Assembly (NCBI GenBank): GCA_021413845.1
Contig: JAIOPP010000026.1
Coordinates: 62,001-126,000 of the forward strand
Reading direction: 5' to 3'
DNA from: Planctomycetia bacterium
Lineage (GTDB): Bacteria > Planctomycetota > Planctomycetia > Pirellulales > PNKZ01
Length of the DNA stretch: 64,000 nucleotides
A program made the translations under genes and the position numbers. A model generated the notes under the pieces. That model ran no database searches. It saw only the letters and a program-made list of their open reading frames with translations, and was not told the origin of the DNA. Positions 51,502-63,971 of this stretch are shown here, in pieces. Numbering within the stretch: the first letter of the stretch is position 1; each line of letters starts with the position of its first letter.

Positions 51502-53175
51502 CTATCGATGAGCGAACCGCACGGCTTTCACCAGATCGAAGCGTTCGCGAAGGCGCTCGAGCGACTGAATGACCGGATCGTCGATCGTTTGGATCGAGCC
51601 CGGCCCGCGCGTCCCGGCGGTTGCGTCGGTCACGACGACATCGAGCGACGACGCAGCGGCGCGCGTGCGATCGATATCGAAGGCGACGAAACCGTCGCCG
51701 GCCGCAGGGCCTGTCGCCGGCAAGGTGCCGATCAACTTCGCCAAGTCCAAGCCGTCTTCCGGCCGCTGCTCGGCGGCTAACAAAACGATCGTCTCCAGGC
51801 CCGGCGCGCCGACCATCTCCCAGCCTTGATCGAGCTTGGCCGGGCTATGCAACTCGCTGCGCGGCGTCGCTCCGCCGGGTCCGACGTCGTCGAGCCGAGT
51901 CACTTTCCCTTCGGAGTCGATCCAAACCAGATAAAGATAAGCGGCACGATTGAGCGACACCTCGAGATGGACCTGCTCGCCGTTGCGAACCGGCAGCGCG
52001 TTCGGATCGGCGATCGAGATGCCTCGCTTCGTGTTTCCGGCAGTGCTCCATACGCGCACCTTCAACTCTCCGGCAAGCCTTGGGGGTACCGCATCGGCCA
52101 CCGGCGAAACAGCCGGGACTGCTGCGACGCTCTGCCCAGTCGCGTCGGGCCTGACGAGCCAAGCCACGGCGGCAACCGTAGCGACGAGCATCAGGCTCAC
52201 GACGGCGGCAGTCCTCCGTTTCAGCTTCGGCCGCTGGAGGTAATTGCGAAGCGCCCCTTCCAATTGGCCGGCATTGGCGAAACGATCCGCGGGAGATTTT
52301 GCCAGGGCCCGTAGGACGATCGCTTCGAGTTCCGGAGGAATGTCGGCACGAATGCTGCGCGGCGGCGCGATCTGCCCGAGCTTGACGACCTCGAAGGCGC
52401 GGCTCAAGGCGCACGCACCGACATCGTGCGGAGGTCGACCGGTGAGGAGTTCGTAGAGAATTGCACCGAGCCCGAAAACATCGGTCCAAGGCCCCAGCGT
52501 GCTTTCAAGCCCTGCGGCCTGCTCCGGAGCCATGTAGGGGAGCGTCCCGGAAATGCCCGACTCGGTTGCGCGGGCTTCGGTCCAGATCGACGACGAAGTG
52601 CCGAGGCCGAAGTCGAGCACGCGAACACGGTCTTGCGAGTCGATCAGCACGTTGGCCGGCTTCAGATCTCGATGCAACACTCCGCGGCGATGCGCCGACT
52701 CGAGCGTATGCGCCAAGTCGGCCACGATCGATACGGCCCGAGCGGGAACGATCGTCGTTCCGTGCGCTTCATCGTACAGCGTGCGACCGGCGACATACTC
52801 GAACACGATATACGGCCGACCTTCGGCGAAGTCGACGTCGTACACCTTCACTAAGCCGGGATCATCGAGCTCGGCGAGAATCTTCCCTTCGGCGAGGATC
52901 GATTTTTGCAACTCCGGAGGAAGCTCCGCGTTCGCCCATTTGATGACTACGTCGCGCGACGAAAGTTCGAGATGCACTCCCCTGTAGACCGTGGCTTGCG
53001 ATCCTCGGCCGAGAAGTTGCACGATGCGATACTTGCCGATCTGCGCCGGCAAGGTCGCCTCGCCGGCATGCTGCGGCACCGTCAGACGAATATGTTCGAT
53101 GGTGGGAGCCGGGCGAGCAGCGATCGCGCCTGAAACGGACGTCTTCGATAATTCACCCACAGGTCGCGCGCTCAT
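51502..53175 (-). CDS. membrane-anchored Ser/Thr protein kinase with DUF4384-like domain
   Basis: This 557-residue protein has a Hanks-type kinase domain (about 46-310): glycine loop LLGRGSQATVYRG, Lys 79 (VVIKW), catalytic HRDLKPAN (Asp 170), DFG 188-190, and APE in MAPEQAA. One membrane helix follows (about 321-341). The extracytoplasmic part (about 365-557) has a domain like DUF4384 (GEQVHLEVSLNRAAYLYLVWIDSEGKVTRL), found in other sensory kinases. All kinase residues are present. The gene precedes the CHAT gene on the same strand with 42 bases between, which suggests that the kinase regulates, or is regulated with, the CHAT protein. That link is inference. Confidence 0.88.
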   Translation of the reverse strand: MSARPVGELSKTSVSGAIAARPAPTIEHIRLTVPQHAGEATLPAQIGKYRIVQLLGRGSQATVYRGVHLELSSRDVVIKWANAELPPELQKSILAEGKILAELDDPGLVKVYDVDFAEGRPYIVFEYVAGRTLYDEAHGTTIVPARAVSIVADLAHTLESAHRRGVLHRDLKPANVLIDSQDRVRVLDFGLGTSSSIWTEARATESGISGTLPYMAPEQAAGLESTLGPWTDVFGLGAILYELLTGRPPHDVGACALSRAFEVVKLGQIAPPRSIRADIPPELEAIVLRALAKSPADRFANAGQLEGALRNYLQRPKLKRRTAAVVSLMLVATVAAVAWLVRPDATGQSVAAVPAVSPVADAVPPRLAGELKVRVWSTAGNTKRGISIADPNALPVRNGEQVHLEVSLNRAAYLYLVWIDSEGKVTRLDDVGPGGATPRSELHSPAKLDQGWEMVGAPGLETIVLLAAEQRPEDGLDLAKLIGTLPATGPAAGDGFVAFDIDRTRAAASSLDVVVTDATAGTRGPGSIQTIDDPVIQSLERLRERFDLVKAVRFAHR

Positions 53176-53216
53176 GAGCTTGTTCCCGCATAGGGCCTGA
53201 TCTCTCCAGTGCGAAA

Positions 53217-53222
53217 ATTATA
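53217..53222 (-). promoter_or_regulatory. -10 element of the kinase-CHAT operon
   Basis: A perfect TATAAT on the minus strand lies 42 bases upstream of the kinase start. No good -35 is found at the usual distance, so another sigma factor or an activator may be involved. The rest of the 306-base gap (53176-53481) is AT-richer than its surroundings and shows no gene. Confidence 0.4.
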
Positions 53223-53481
53223 ACAAGAATCCACCACGGTTGTGATTGCGTATCGTCGTGAATTAACGTCGCCGTATTAAATATCGGGGGAAATCGACTT
53301 TCGGCCCGTCGATCCCGAGCGATACCGTAACGATTCCTCCGCTAATAACGCATTTTTCGGTAACGAAGAAGTCGCCATTCAGATCGTATCCGAACGTGTT
53401 TTCCAGGCGCTCCCTGCAAGTAATATCGCCTCGCACGATCGCGAGTTAATAGCCTCGCAGAACGCCCGAGCACTCGGCGCG

Positions 53482-56400
53482 TTATCGCTCGCTCGGGCGT
53501 GCGCCGAATAGCCAGCGGCGAGCCCAAGTCGTATACGAGTCGGTTTCCGTCGAGTCCTTGAGACGGCGCTCGAGGTTGATGAAGCTCTCCGACGGCACGC
53601 TCTCGGCGCGATCCGCACCCGCCGCGAAGCGCTGACCGGCGACCGCCTCCAACAATTCGGGAAACCAAGCCGGCGCTTTCCTGGAAGGGGTCGAGAAGTT
53701 CCACATCTTCGCTTGGAAACTATCCATGGAGACGACCGCCGACCGACCATCGGGGCTGACGGCGAACCGCGTACTGGTACCTTGAAAGCCGGTGCCGCCG
53801 TTGATGAATTGCTCGAGATGTACCGTCAGCGGATGGCACGTCTCGACATCCCACACTCGCAAACCGCGAAAGTCGAGCGTCAGCAAGCGTTCGCCATCGG
53901 CGCTGAATCGCAAGTTGCGCACTCCTTGCTCGTGCCGTAAGCCGCGCGAGTGAGGAAGCCCCGTCTCGGCGTCCCAGATCATGGCCGTCCGATCGCGCGA
54001 GGCCGTGGCTACATAGCGGCCGGTCGGCGAGTAGGCCGTGTCGATCACATCTCCCTGGTGAGGAAGAATCGCGAGCTCTTTCCCCGTGGCCGTGTCCCAG
54101 ATTCGCCCGGTGAAATCGAGCGATCCGGTGAGCAACCGCCGACCGTCGGGACTGAAGAAAACCGTCATCACTTCATTTCCATGTCCGACGAATTCACGAA
54201 CCAACTCTCCGGTCGAGGTGTCCCAGAGCCGTACGACGCGATCCTCTCCCGCACTCGCCAACTGAAGCCCATCGGAGGAGAAGGCGAGCGCGTTGATCTC
54301 CGAACCATGCCGCTTTTCCCACAAGGGTCGGCCGGTCGTCGCATCCCACACGCGCACCATCATGTCGGTCGATCCCGTGGCGAAGCGTTTCCCGTCCGGA
54401 GAGATTTCCGCGGGTTGAATCGTCGTGGGAAACACGACGCGCTCGGTCGCGAGCTTGCCTTCCGGGATCGACCAGAGCGAAACTTGGCCGCGCGAAGTCG
54501 TGGTGATGAGGCGACTCCCGTCGGGTGAAAACATAATTCCCCAGGCTCCGCCGGCGACTCGCAACGGCCCGGAAACGACCGCACCGGTCGCGCGATCGTA
54601 AATCCAGACTTCGCTCGTCGTCTTCGCCACCGCGACGAGGCGGCCGTCGGGACTGATCTTGCAGGCGTCGTGCGCGCCGGGATCGTCTGCTCCGAAGGAG
54701 CGGTCGAGTGGATTGCGACCATCGACGATTCTCCATAGTTGCGCGGCCCCGGTCTTCGTGTCGGACGACCGCGACTTCAGATGCGATACCGTTGTCAAAC
54801 AAACCTCGTCGGTCGCGCGACGGTCGTACTCCGCATGGACGACCCGATGCTGATGGCGCATTGGTTCGCAATAGCTTCGGCCCGTCGCGACGTTCCAAAT
54901 CTGCGCGCGAGAGTCGTCGGCCCAAGACAACAAATGCCGGCCGGCGTTGAGAAACGCGGTTCCTTCGAGCAAATAATAATGGGGGAGCGGAGGAGAAATC
55001 GGCCGAGCGGTACGTGCATCCCAGACCCGAGCGTAGTGGCTCAGTCCGATGCCGGCGATCTGGTCGTTGCCCGTTCCGAAGGCCGCATTGACCAGAATTC
55101 CATCGACGCCGATAAACTCTTTGCGGTTCTTTCCCGAAGGGAAATCCGAAATCCAACCGCGCCCTCGCGCATCGACCACGACGGCGCGCGTGAGATCGTC
55201 GCTGACGTCGGCATCGCGAAACGGCCCGACTTTCAAACCGGCTTGTTCTTCGCCCGACGGAAGTTTCCAAACGCGCAGTCGGGATTCTTCGCCGTTCAAT
55301 TGAGAAGTGAAGAACGCTTTCTCTTCGTCGATGAAACGGGCCGCCGCGATTTTCCCTTCATGCCGCAACGGCCCGAGAAGGACCAGGCCGTTCTTGCCGT
55401 CTAAGATCGAGACGCTTTGCGGCGTCCGAGAGAGGAGATATCGGCCATCGGAACTAAATTGGATTTTCACGACCCGTTCGTCGTGTAAACATGGAGCCCC
55501 GACCGGACGGCCCGACGCGGCCTCCCACAGCCGCACCGTTTTGTCGTCGGAACAAGTCGCCAGCAGCGAGCCGTCGGAGTTGAACTCCGCCCAAGTCACC
55601 GGCCCCGCATGCACGAGCGGAGGTGCCGCGGGCTCCGAGGTCGAAGCGTCCCATAGCCGCGCCGTGCCGTCGTACGACGCCGTGACGATGCGCCGTCCGT
55701 CGGGACTTAACCGCGCGACCGTCAACTCGTTTCCATCCGGATGACGAATCAGCGGCGCAGCGGGAACGGGAAAGCGCCGGTTTTCCATCACCGACATCGC
55801 GAACATCGCGGCTTTCCAATCATTCGGATTCTCTCGCAGCAGTGCTGCCGTCTTCGCCAGCGCACTCGACGATTCCCCTTGCTCGAGCATCGCGTCGATC
55901 GCACCCCACTCCAGATGCGCGACGTTCTCCGTCAACGTGACGTTCGCACTCTGTGCACGTTGCCACTGCCAAAACGCAACGCCGGAGCCGACGATGATCG
56001 TGAACAGCAGCGTGCCGCCGAGAATGGAGAACCGCGGATTGCGTCGACACCAGCGCCAAGCTTGCTCGACACGACTGACCGGGCGAGCGACGATCGGCTC
56101 GTTGCGGATAAAACGTTCGAGCTCGTCGGCGACGGCCGCCGCCGAGGGATAGCGCCGCTCAGGCGCCTTCTCCAGACAGCGGAGCGCGATCGTTTCGATA
56201 TCGCGATGCACGGCCGGATTCAATTGCCGCGGCCGCGTCGGACTTTGCTCGATCGCCGAGCGCATGGTTTCCCAGGCCGTGGCGCCCGCAAACGGCGGAC
56301 GTCCGGTGAGCAACTCGTAGAGCGTCGCGCCGAGGCCGTAAACGTCGGCCGAGGTCGTTACCAGATCGAGCCGGCCGGCCGCTTGTTCGGGAGCTAAATA

Positions 56401-57147
56401 GCCGGGCGTTCCGAGAATCGCGGCGGAAAGCGTGAGGCCGCCGTCGTCGTTCCCCGTAAGTTTCGCGAGGCCGAAATCGGTGAGATGCGGCTGGCCTTGC
56501 TCGTCGATCAAGATGTTCGACGGCTTCAAATCTCGATGCAGAACGCCCCGTTGATGCGCGAACTCGATGGCCCGCGCCACTCGGGCCATCAGCTCGGCGA
56601 TGCAAATCTCTTGCTCATGCTTCGCCGTGGTGCCCGACTTTTCGGTAAGCCGAAAATCTCGAATACATTCCGCGAGGCTGACCCCTTCGATCAGCTTCAT
56701 GCTGAAGAAGTGCTGCGTCTCGAATTCACCGATTTCGTAAATCGGGACGATCGCCGGATGATGCAGCCGCGCAGCCGCTTCGGCCTCTAAGCGAAACCGA
56801 CGGATCGATTCGGGGCTGGCTAACTGCCCTCCGAGAATCATCTTCACGGCGACGGTTCGGTTCAGGCTCCGCTGGCGGGCCCGATAGACGACTCCCATGC
56901 CGCCGCGGGCGATCTCCGATTCCAGTTCGTAGTCGCCGAACTGCGGTAAAACACCCTGTTTGATGAAGCGCTCGACGGCGGAAACCAAACCGCCGCTGAA
57001 GGTCGAGCGGGATTCGCTATCGACGCGCGACGACGACCCTCCGGAGCCGAGCCCAAGCTGCAACAAGCAATAAGCGCAACCGGCGTCGTTGCCGCCTGAA
57101 ACCGGCTTTCCGCAAAATCGGCAAGTTGCTTCCGCATCGCGCGTCAT
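53482..57147 (-). CDS. Ser/Thr protein kinase with WD40 repeats
   Basis: This 1221-residue protein opens with a small cysteine-rich module (CRFCGKPVSGGNDAGCAYC, about residues 10-28). A Hanks-type kinase domain follows (about 73-345): IARGGMGVVYRARQ, Lys in VAVKMI, HRDLKPSN, TDFGLAKL and APEQAAG. One membrane helix lies at about 372-395. More than ten WD40 blades make up the remaining 800 residues (for example VTWAEFNSDGSLLATCSDDKTVRLWEAASGRPV and INALAFSSDGLQLASAGEDRVVRLWDTSTGELV). The gene is divergent from an ECF sigma factor. Planctomycetes have ECF groups linked to such kinases, so phosphorylation may replace a classical anti-sigma factor (inference). Confidence 0.92.
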   Translation of the reverse strand: MTRDAEATCRFCGKPVSGGNDAGCAYCLLQLGLGSGGSSSRVDSESRSTFSGGLVSAVERFIKQGVLPQFGDYELESEIARGGMGVVYRARQRSLNRTVAVKMILGGQLASPESIRRFRLEAEAAARLHHPAIVPIYEIGEFETQHFFSMKLIEGVSLAECIRDFRLTEKSGTTAKHEQEICIAELMARVARAIEFAHQRGVLHRDLKPSNILIDEQGQPHLTDFGLAKLTGNDDGGLTLSAAILGTPGYLAPEQAAGRLDLVTTSADVYGLGATLYELLTGRPPFAGATAWETMRSAIEQSPTRPRQLNPAVHRDIETIALRCLEKAPERRYPSAAAVADELERFIRNEPIVARPVSRVEQAWRWCRRNPRFSILGGTLLFTIIVGSGVAFWQWQRAQSANVTLTENVAHLEWGAIDAMLEQGESSSALAKTAALLRENPNDWKAAMFAMSVMENRRFPVPAAPLIRHPDGNELTVARLSPDGRRIVTASYDGTARLWDASTSEPAAPPLVHAGPVTWAEFNSDGSLLATCSDDKTVRLWEAASGRPVGAPCLHDERVVKIQFSSDGRYLLSRTPQSVSILDGKNGLVLLGPLRHEGKIAAARFIDEEKAFFTSQLNGEESRLRVWKLPSGEEQAGLKVGPFRDADVSDDLTRAVVVDARGRGWISDFPSGKNRKEFIGVDGILVNAAFGTGNDQIAGIGLSHYARVWDARTARPISPPLPHYYLLEGTAFLNAGRHLLSWADDSRAQIWNVATGRSYCEPMRHQHRVVHAEYDRRATDEVCLTTVSHLKSRSSDTKTGAAQLWRIVDGRNPLDRSFGADDPGAHDACKISPDGRLVAVAKTTSEVWIYDRATGAVVSGPLRVAGGAWGIMFSPDGSRLITTTSRGQVSLWSIPEGKLATERVVFPTTIQPAEISPDGKRFATGSTDMMVRVWDATTGRPLWEKRHGSEINALAFSSDGLQLASAGEDRVVRLWDTSTGELVREFVGHGNEVMTVFFSPDGRRLLTGSLDFTGRIWDTATGKELAILPHQGDVIDTAYSPTGRYVATASRDRTAMIWDAETGLPHSRGLRHEQGVRNLRFSADGERLLTLDFRGLRVWDVETCHPLTVHLEQFINGGTGFQGTSTRFAVSPDGRSAVVSMDSFQAKMWNFSTPSRKAPAWFPELLEAVAGQRFAAGADRAESVPSESFINLERRLKDSTETDSYTTWARRWLFGARPSER

Positions 57148-57376
57148 TCGAGAAGCTACGTCACTGAGGGGGGGCTACCCACATCGCTCGCTCGCGAAGA
57201 TCGGGCACCGTGTTTTCAGAACTTGTATGTCGTATACTGAAACGCTCTCGCTCGCAAACCGACCGGTCGCACGTTCCCCACTCGCCTGAATCAGGAAACT
57301 CGTTTTACGTCTATCTTATTCACGCCTACGCGGAAAGCGAACTAGGCTCCGCCGAATCGACCCCGCTCCCCTGCCC

Positions 57377-58126
57377 ATGTCGGACTCGCTTCAAGACCTG
57401 CCGCCGAAGAAACGCTTCGCCACGACGCAGTGGAGCGTCGTCTTGCGCGCCGGTGCCGTCGGGTCGGAAGCTACGCAACAGGCGCTCACCGAGTTGACGC
57501 AGTCGTATTGGTATCCTCTGTACGCCTACGCGCGCCGGCAGGGAAACGGCGAACACGACGCGATGGATCTGACTCAAGGATTCTTCACGCACCTGCTGAG
57601 CGGCAATGCGCTGGAATCGGTGTCGCCGGAGAAGGGACGATTCCGCTCGTTTCTCTTGGTGGCCTTCAGAAACTTCATGGCGAACCAGCGTCGCGCCGCC
57701 GATACGATTCGTCGCGGCGGCGCGGTCAAGATTCTCTCGCTGTCGGCCGAAGACTTTCCGGCGAGATTCGATCGCGAACCGACGCACGCCGAGACGCCGG
57801 AGATGTGCTTCCAGCGCAATTGGGTCGAAGCGCTCTTGTCGAAGGTTCGTTCGGCCTTGGTCGACGACTATCGGCAAGCCGGAAAGGAAGCGTTGTTCGC
57901 GCTGCTGGAACCGTATCTCATGCATCGCGGCGATGCGCTCCCTCGCACGGAGATCAGCCGGCGCATGAACCTCAGTGCGGCGGCCGTTTCCATGTCGATC
58001 CATCGCATGCGCCGGCGCTACGGCGAATTGTTGCGTCAAGAAGTCGCTTCGACAGTCGATGATCCGGGCGAAGTAGAAGACGAACTACGGACGCTCATGG
58101 CGATCGCCGGCGGCGCGACGATTTGA
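57377..58126 (+). CDS. ECF RNA polymerase sigma factor (kinase-linked type)
   Basis: This 249-residue protein has a sigma-2 region (about 20-95: TTQWSVVLRAGAVGSEATQQALTELTQSYWYPLYAYARRQGNGEHDAMDLTQGFFTHLL) and a C-terminal sigma-4 helix-turn-helix (ISRRMNLSAAAVSMSIHRMRRRYGELLRQEV). The TTQWSVV opening and DLTQGFF phrase are typical of the large planctomycete ECF groups encoded beside Ser/Thr kinases. It is divergent from the WD40 kinase with a 229-base shared promoter region. TATACT at 57233-57238 is a possible -10 with a weak -35. No membrane anti-sigma gene is adjacent. Confidence 0.87.
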   Translation: MSDSLQDLPPKKRFATTQWSVVLRAGAVGSEATQQALTELTQSYWYPLYAYARRQGNGEHDAMDLTQGFFTHLLSGNALESVSPEKGRFRSFLLVAFRNFMANQRRAADTIRRGGAVKILSLSAEDFPARFDREPTHAETPEMCFQRNWVEALLSKVRSALVDDYRQAGKEALFALLEPYLMHRGDALPRTEISRRMNLSAAAVSMSIHRMRRRYGELLRQEVASTVDDPGEVEDELRTLMAIAGGATI

Positions 58127-58188
58127 TTTGCGAGCCCTGCTGCTGAATTCGCGGCTTGCCGGACTCGCGGCAAGAGAAGCTCGCGAAA

Positions 58189-58241
58189 TTGCTTGCTAAA
58201 CCTTGCGCGTCTTATTCTATTAGTGTTCAAATGAACACTAA
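58189..58241 (+). promoter_or_regulatory. polymerase promoter with LexA-like palindrome
   Basis: TTGCTT (58189-58194), an 18-base spacer and TATTCT (58213-58218) form a possible promoter. Overlapping its start site is a perfect 22-base palindrome (58220-58241): TTAGTGTTCA, two bases, TGAACACTAA. It contains TGTTC-N4-GAACA, the inverted repeat described for the Verrucomicrobia LexA repressor. A bound repressor would cover the transcription start and the ATG at 58231. Confidence 0.6.
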
Positions 58242-59469
58242 TCTTATAGAGACGCATCCGGCCATGAACTGGATGTTCACGGACATGGATGCTTACTTCG
58301 CCTCGGTGGAGCAGTATCTCCGGCCCGAGCTGCGCGGGCGGCCCGTGGGAATCATCCCCGTCGAGACGGAGAGCACCTGCGTGATCGCGGCCAGTTACGA
58401 CGCGAAGCGCTTGGGCGTCAAGGTCGGCACGGGCGTGCGCGAGGCTCGGCAGTTGTGCCCGGGAATCAAGCTCGTGAAAGCGCGTCCGAACATCTACGTG
58501 CAGATGCATCATCGCATTCTGCAAAGCGTAGATCGCTGCGCCGAGGTTCAGCGAGTTTACTCGATCGACGAATGGTCCGTTCAGCTACGGGGCGATCATC
58601 GCTGCGCAGAACAGGCCCGGAAAATCGCGCAAGACACCAAGTGGCAACTTCACGAAGATTTCGGGCCGTGGCTAACGTGCTCGATCGGCATCGCACCGAC
58701 GCGCCTGCTGGCAAAAATAGCCAGCGACTTACAAAAGCCCGACGGCCTAACGGTGCTGCCTATAAGCGACCTGCCCGACCGCTTGGAAAGTTTATCGCTT
58801 AAGGATCTCTGCGGCATCAGCGACGGCATGCTCGCGCGGCTCGAGCGGCACGGCGTTCGGAACGTTCGCGCGTTGTGGGAAGTGAGCCGGGAGCAAGCCG
58901 TCCGCATTTGGGGCTCGATTTTAGGAGCCCAATGGTGGGCCGGCTTCCACGGCCACGACGAACCGGAACCGGCGACCCGTCGGCGGTCGATGAGTCATGG
59001 AAACGTCCTGGCTCCTCATCTTCGCAACGAGGCGGGAGCGTGCGGCATCCTGACGGTGCTCGTCTGTAAACTTGCGCAGCGCCTCCGACGGAGCGGATAT
59101 TTCGCCGAGAAGCTGCGAATCTCGCTGACGGACGTAGCGGGCCGTCACGTGTCCGACGAGATCGGCCTCCCTTGCGTGAACGACACGCCGACGCTGCTGC
59201 AACAATTTCACAAGCTCTGGGAGCGCTGCTTGCCGCACGATTTCCCGATCAAGAAGGTCGACGTGAGCGTTACAGGCCTAGTGTTGGCGACTCAAGTAGC
59301 GCGCCCGCTCTTCGAAGAGACCGACAAGCTGCAACGACTCTCGCAAGCCCTCGACGAGATCAACGATCGCTGGGGCACGTCGACAGCCTACTTCGGCTCG
59401 ATGCACGACTACCGCGAACCCTTAGAAAACAAAATCGCCTTCGGCCGAATCCCGGACGGATTCGAGTAA
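58231..59469 (+). CDS. Y-family DNA polymerase (DinB/UmuC-like)
   Basis: This 412-residue translesion polymerase has the catalytic Asp in MFTDMDAYFASVEQYLRP and the acidic pair in VYSIDEWSVQL. Fingers and palm motifs (CVIAASYDAKRLGVKVGTGVREARQLCP), the thumb (GLTVLPISDLPDRLESLSLKDLCGISDGMLARLERHGV) and a little-finger domain follow. The SIDEW variant is typical of a branch sometimes mislabelled ImpB. ATG 58231 overlaps the LexA-like palindrome; ATG 58264 (MNWMFTDMD), with a weak SD, would give the standard family N-terminus and a normal leader, and may be the real start. Damage-inducible expression is inferred from the operator. Confidence 0.85.
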   Translation: MNTNLIETHPAMNWMFTDMDAYFASVEQYLRPELRGRPVGIIPVETESTCVIAASYDAKRLGVKVGTGVREARQLCPGIKLVKARPNIYVQMHHRILQSVDRCAEVQRVYSIDEWSVQLRGDHRCAEQARKIAQDTKWQLHEDFGPWLTCSIGIAPTRLLAKIASDLQKPDGLTVLPISDLPDRLESLSLKDLCGISDGMLARLERHGVRNVRALWEVSREQAVRIWGSILGAQWWAGFHGHDEPEPATRRRSMSHGNVLAPHLRNEAGACGILTVLVCKLAQRLRRSGYFAEKLRISLTDVAGRHVSDEIGLPCVNDTPTLLQQFHKLWERCLPHDFPIKKVDVSVTGLVLATQVARPLFEETDKLQRLSQALDEINDRWGTSTAYFGSMHDYREPLENKIAFGRIPDGFE

Positions 59470-59484
59470 TTGAAAATGTGCGAG

Positions 59485-59531
59485 TCGGGGCGACATGATT
59501 TGAACATGCGACCTCTACGTCCCGAACGTAA
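59485..59531 (-). pseudogene. 3' half of tRNA-Pro(CGG), probable attachment-site scar
   Basis: On the minus strand this 47-base stretch contains a complete anticodon arm (loop TTCGGGA, anticodon CGG, 5-bp stem), a 5-base variable loop, a perfect T-arm (GCATG/CATGT with TTCAAAT) and the 3' acceptor strand CGCCCCG plus discriminator A. The D-arm and the 5' acceptor strand are missing. Such 3' tRNA halves are left when elements integrate into tRNA genes. The orientation places the element to the right, with the intact tRNA-Pro beyond the window. Confidence 0.75.
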
Positions 59532-59757
59532 GAGCGATGCTACTGAAACGCCGCAAATTCAAGGCTCCGGCGCATCCTCGACCGCCGCTTGCACCGTGGC
59601 TTGCACCAGCGAAGCCGAAAACGTGAACGAAGGCACCGATTCGCTCGCCGCGCTGGCCGCAATGTTGACCGGCCTCGATCCGTCGTCGAGGGCGAAGCTG
59701 GCCGCGATGCTTATCGGGCAATCGGTTGGCTCGAACTCCACAACTGAAAGGGGATAG
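59506..59757 (+). CDS. short ORF fused to the tRNA scar, unknown
   Basis: An open frame of 83 residues from ATG 59506 (or 95 from 59470) begins inside the antisense of the tRNA-Pro fragment. It ends in a helical tail (DSLAALAAMLTGLDPSSRAKLAAMLIGQSVG). Tails like this are found at the C-terminus of some integrases, so it may be the remnant of an integrase gene cut at the attachment site. It has no good ribosome-binding site. It could equally be non-coding. Confidence 0.3.
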   Translation: MRPLRPERKSDATETPQIQGSGASSTAACTVACTSEAENVNEGTDSLAALAAMLTGLDPSSRAKLAAMLIGQSVGSNSTTERG

Positions 59758-59759
59758 GG

Positions 59760-60119
59760 ATGGCACCGTCACCTACGGATGATAACGGTCGGAAATCGAG
59801 CGGCCGCTTCGCGCCGGGCAACCGGCACGGCCGAGGCAATCCGATGGCGCAGAGGGTTCAGCAACTAAGGGTCGAGTTACTGGATCGAATCACGCCCGAC
59901 GACATTGGGGCGATCGCCAACAAACTTATCGCGCTCGCTGTGAGCGGTGACCTAGGGGCGATTCGCGAACTTCTCAACCGAGCGATCGGCCGGCCGACGG
60001 AGTTCGTCGAGCCGTCGGATGACGACGACGATCCTGCCCGACTCCCGCCGTCGAAAGAAGAACTCGAACGGCTCATCGAAGATTGGGGCAAACGACACCT
60101 GAATGATCGGCCGGGGTAG
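59760..60119 (+). CDS. DUF5681-like phage/island protein
   Basis: This 119-residue protein starts at ATG 59760 with a good SD (AAAGGGGA). The N-terminus DNGRKSSGRFAPGNRHGRGNPMAQRVQQLRVEL carries the GRFxxGNxxGRGNP pattern of DUF5681, often found in phage and mobile islands near small-terminase-like genes. Its middle is helical (ITPDDIGAIANKLIALAVSGDLGAIRELLNRAIGRP) and the tail is acidic. It follows the tRNA scar and precedes the large methyltransferase, in keeping with mobile DNA. Function unknown. Confidence 0.6.
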   Translation: MAPSPTDDNGRKSSGRFAPGNRHGRGNPMAQRVQQLRVELLDRITPDDIGAIANKLIALAVSGDLGAIRELLNRAIGRPTEFVEPSDDDDDPARLPPSKEELERLIEDWGKRHLNDRPG

Positions 60120-60470
60120 AATCGAACGCACGGTGAGCGTCCGGATGCGGACACAGTTCCAAGGACCCGAAAGACCGGGGGCAGCTCCCAAGATACGAGG
60201 AACCAATCTTACCTAGTCCACCGTCACACACGGAGGGTAACGGTTGTTTTTGGAAAGCTGGGAAGACCTGCGTCGGTTCGCAGGGCCCCGGCATCGCGGG
60301 TCCTTTCCGGCCGATATTTCGTCGCGGGCCTTACCGATGGGAGGCAGTATGCAACTCTCTGTCCTTCCTTTCGTGCAGCCGGTCGGCCGTTGCGCACCCT
60401 CTCCGTAGCCCCCCGCTGGTGGAGCGGGTAAACTGCCCCCTTTTGCGTTCTCGCACCTCGGGCCAGCTCC
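60120..60470. other. 350-base intergenic region in the putative island
   Basis: No gene is supported here. The only open frames are antisense and featureless. It contains short G/C-rich inverted segments and must include the promoter for the methyltransferase gene, but no clear -35/-10 pair stands out. Confidence 0.4.

Positions 60471-63971
<3,501 letters not shown>

Noticed and set aside
53223-53245. -35 element for the kinase-CHAT promoter
   Set aside because: Hexamers at 16-18 bases from the perfect -10 (such as TCACAA) match the consensus too poorly to call.
60417-60470. tRNA-like GCTGGTGGAGCGGGTAAACTGCCCCC segment
   Set aside because: It has one short stem-loop but no T-arm or acceptor pairing; the likeness to a tRNA 5' part is too slight.
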